14,936 bases of DNA from an uncultured Clostridia bacterium (GTDB lineage Bacteria > Bacillota > Clostridia > Christensenellales > Aristaeellaceae): assembly GCA_934621485.1 (NCBI GenBank), contig CAKTUS010000064.1, positions 1 to 14,936 of the forward strand. The letters run 5' to 3'. Shown piece by piece: positions 13,661 through 14,936 of the stretch. A model generated the notes under the pieces. It saw only the letters and a list, made by a program, of their open reading frames with translations. It was not told the DNA's origin and did no database searches. Positions within the stretch are counted from its first letter, which is position 1, and every line of letters begins with the position of its first letter. The translations under genes and the position numbers were made by a program.

Positions 13661-14203
13661 TTATTCCTCCGCGTACTCCAAGGGCATCACAGAGGTAATG
13701 ACCAGAGCGGCTACGCTGTTAAAGGTTTCATCATTGGCAGGGGTGAAGTTGAAGGCCAGCTGGTTGTTGGCTTCGGTCAGGTACACGGTGCCCATCAGGT
13801 TGCTTTCTTCATCGGACCAGGCGATGCACTTAAAGCCGTTGATAACGCCGACAGAAGCGTTGGTCAGACCGTTGGACACGAAGTAGGCGCACAGGTCTTC
13901 AATGTTGTCAATAGCGTTGCCGTCGCCGTCCACAGCGGGGCCGTAGCCGATGCTCATGGTGTAGCCCTCGGCGGTGGTGAATACGGCGTACACATTCTGA
14001 GCGGCCATGTCGTCGGTCACTTCGCCTTGCACCAGCACACTGGGCAGAAAGAACATCAGTTCAAAATCGTCCAGGGGATAAAACTCGCCGTCTACGTTGG
14101 CAATGCTGTTTTCGTCAAAAGTGATTTCGTTGGTGCCTTCCGCCAGAGCTAGGGTGGGCAGCAGCAGTACGGCGACCAGCAACAGGGTGAGAAGTTTTTT
14201 CAT
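13661..14203 (-). CDS. Small exported acidic protein of unknown function
   Basis: This 180-residue protein has a signal peptide (MKKLLTLLLVAVLLLPTLALA) probably cleaved after A21. The mature part is strongly acidic, with one cysteine pair far apart (C at about 112 and 133). Alternating hydrophobic and polar stretches, such as NVYAVFTTAEGYTMSIGYG and NLMGTVYLTEANNQLAFNF, suggest a small alpha/beta or beta-rich domain. A PsbP/Mog1-like fold is a guess from the pattern only. The chosen start follows AAAGGCGG; an upstream in-frame ATG at 14314 would lie beyond the promoter and is rejected. It is convergent with the BMP gene, with its own promoter and downstream hairpins. I do not recognise a family. 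Confidence 0.75.
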   Translation of the reverse strand: MKKLLTLLLVAVLLLPTLALAEGTNEITFDENSIANVDGEFYPLDDFELMFFLPSVLVQGEVTDDMAAQNVYAVFTTAEGYTMSIGYGPAVDGDGNAIDNIEDLCAYFVSNGLTNASVGVINGFKCIAWSDEESNLMGTVYLTEANNQLAFNFTPANDETFNSVAALVITSVMPLEYAEE

Positions 14204-14251
14204 GGAAATACCGCCTTTCTGTGATCGGTTTGGAAAATTGTAATCCAAAAG

Positions 14252-14280
14252 ATTATAAAACGAAAAGGTCGAATTGTAAA
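14252..14280 (-). promoter_or_regulatory. Sigma-A-type promoter of the exported-protein gene
   Basis: On the minus strand, TTTACA (complement of 14275-14280) and a perfect TATAAT (complement of 14252-14257) are separated by 17 bases. The expected transcript start, near 14245, leaves a leader of about 40 bases. The strongest-looking promoter in the window. Confidence 0.75.
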
Positions 14281-14442
14281 TAGCGGCCTGGCATTTTTTA
14301 CAGGGCGATGTCATTTAAGCAGACTGCCAAAAACCTCTGGATGGAAGGCGGCGGAAGGACGGCAGCCTCTCTGGCGGTATACAGCAGTCCTTCGGCAGAA
14401 AAATTCCCGTTAGGCGATTTAGATTGTCAAAAAAGTGAAGGT

Positions 14443-14473
14443 GCAGGAGGCGATGCCTCCTGCCGGGGTTTTT
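14443..14473 (+). terminator. Terminator-like hairpin without an assigned gene
   Basis: GCAGGAGGC-GAT-GCCTCCTGC is a nine-pair perfect hairpin followed by CGGGG and TTTTT. The four bases between stem and T run make it less than ideal. No plus-strand gene is recognised upstream between 14204 and 14443, so it may be a remnant or act on the other strand. Confidence 0.45.
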
Positions 14474-14580
14474 AGGGGCGGGGGTTCCTAAGCCTTGTGG
14501 CGTAACGCATTTTCCGCGAACCGGCGCAGCGGTGTTCGCGCATGCTCATACAGGTTTTTTTTGACAGCATGATTTAAGAA

Positions 14581-14697
14581 TCAACCGACAAGGCTCCGCA
14601 AGAAGGCATCGAAGCTGATGCAGGCCCAATAGCGCCGCTTTTGGAGATTGACACGCTTGCAAATGCGCCATTTCTGTAACGCCCGTGCGAGGCGCAT
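14581..14697 (-). pseudogene. Probable gene remnant: 3' end related to the partial gene at the window edge
   Basis: The minus strand carries a 38-codon frame ending in RYWACISFDAFLRSLVG and stop. The last 17 residues align with the end of the frame at 14882-14935 (RYWACLDPDSFLRILFG), and several differences are silent third-base changes, which supports the reading frame. The upstream part is basic (QKWRICKRVNLQKR), and a stop lies a few codons before the first ATG. The ATG lacks a proper ribosome binding site. It is most likely the surviving tail of a duplicated gene, although a short functional peptide cannot be excluded. The family is not recognised. Confidence 0.4.
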
Positions 14698-14791
14698 CTT
14701 CCCTAAAGGCAACGCCAACGACGTTGATTTTCATATGCTTGCGTACCGCACAGGCCGTTTCATTCCACCGTTTGTGCACGTGCGAATAAGG

Positions 14792-14877
14792 TAAATGCTG
14801 TTGCCCGGAGCGCTTTTACAGGGAGCGGAAAAACGCAAGGCGCTTTGTTCATTCACCCCTCAGGGCAACAGCATTTA
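14792..14877. repeat. 15-base perfect inverted repeat
   Basis: TAAATGCTGTTGCCC (14792-14806) is the exact reverse complement of 14863-14877, with 56 bases between the arms. It lies directly downstream of the partial minus-strand gene. Loop length and lack of a T run argue against a simple terminator; a small inverted-repeat element is possible. Confidence 0.6.
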
Positions 14878-14881
14878 AGAA

Positions 14882-14935
14882 TCAGCCGAAAAGAATCCGC
14901 AAGAAAGAGTCAGGGTCAAGGCAGGCCCAGTAACG
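14882..14935 (-). CDS. 3' end of an unidentified minus-strand gene (partial)
   Basis: Seventeen codons and a stop (RYWACLDPDSFLRILFG) enter from beyond the right edge of the window. Coding status rests on conservation with the related segment ending at 14581, including silent differences and a matching stop codon. The product cannot be named from this fragment. Confidence 0.4.
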   Translation of the reverse strand, partial: RYWACLDPDSFLRILFG

Positions 14936-14936
14936 C

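Noticed and set aside
14204..14314. N-terminal extension of the minus-strand exported protein
   Set aside because: The extension would start upstream of the strong promoter and bury the signal peptide; ATG at 14203 follows AAAGGCGG.
14354..14393. Seven-base inverted repeat GAAGGAC/GTCCTTC
   Set aside because: The arms are short and separated by 26 bases in GC-rich sequence, so chance is a sufficient explanation.
14546..14779. Open frame of 77 codons on the minus strand over the repeat
   Set aside because: The related copy at the window edge has an in-frame stop in this phase; silent differences support the RYWAC phase instead. A frameshifted ancestral gene using both phases remains possible.

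Overview
The window looks like chromosomal DNA from a GC-rich, anaerobic member of the Bacillota (class Clostridia; Christensenellales- or Oscillospirales-like is a guess). The basis is strong AGGAGG-type ribosome binding sites, sigma-A-type promoters with 17-base spacers, a tRNA with an encoded CCA end, a CotH-family kinase pair, a BMP-type nucleoside transporter and short 'MKK + leucine-rich' signal peptides. No phage, plasmid, CRISPR or intact insertion sequence is visible.

Layout. (1) 1-377: a tRNA-Val(GAC) on the minus strand with its own promoter and terminator, divergent from the promoter of the next operon. (2) 378-4206: a three-gene operon joined by ATGA overlaps, encoding the double ATPase and two permeases of a BMP-type (nucleoside, Nup/PnrA-like) ABC importer, closed by a strong terminator. 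(3) 4285-11456: five tightly packed plus-strand genes: a secreted CotH-family kinase-like protein, a secreted M14 zinc carboxypeptidase, a second secreted CotH-like paralogue carrying an in-frame run of 12 G, a YkgJ-like cysteine-cluster protein and a BaiN/HI0933-type flavoprotein. Every junction overlaps by four bases or leaves at most three. (4) 11457-12927: a monocistronic BMP-type substrate-binding protein with its own promoter, an upstream palindrome, a 5'-UTR hairpin and a terminator; it is presumably the binding subunit of the importer encoded 7.5 kb upstream. (5) 12928-13660: about 730 bases without a convincing gene, dense in hairpins. (6) 13661-14203, minus strand: a small exported acidic protein of unknown function with a near-consensus promoter. 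(7) 14204-14936: mostly non-coding, with a terminator-like hairpin, a 15-base inverted repeat and two diverged copies of one gene's 3' end, the second running off the window.

How the genes may work together. The importer and the separate BMP protein form one uptake system for nucleosides or a similar ligand; using only AAG for lysine, the binding protein looks geared for high expression. The CotH-M14-CotH block is the most unusual part: two secreted kinase-like proteins flanking a secreted metallopeptidase, coupled to two predicted cytoplasmic redox or metal proteins. A joint role in modifying and trimming extracellular or envelope proteins is inference; nothing in the sequence names the substrate.
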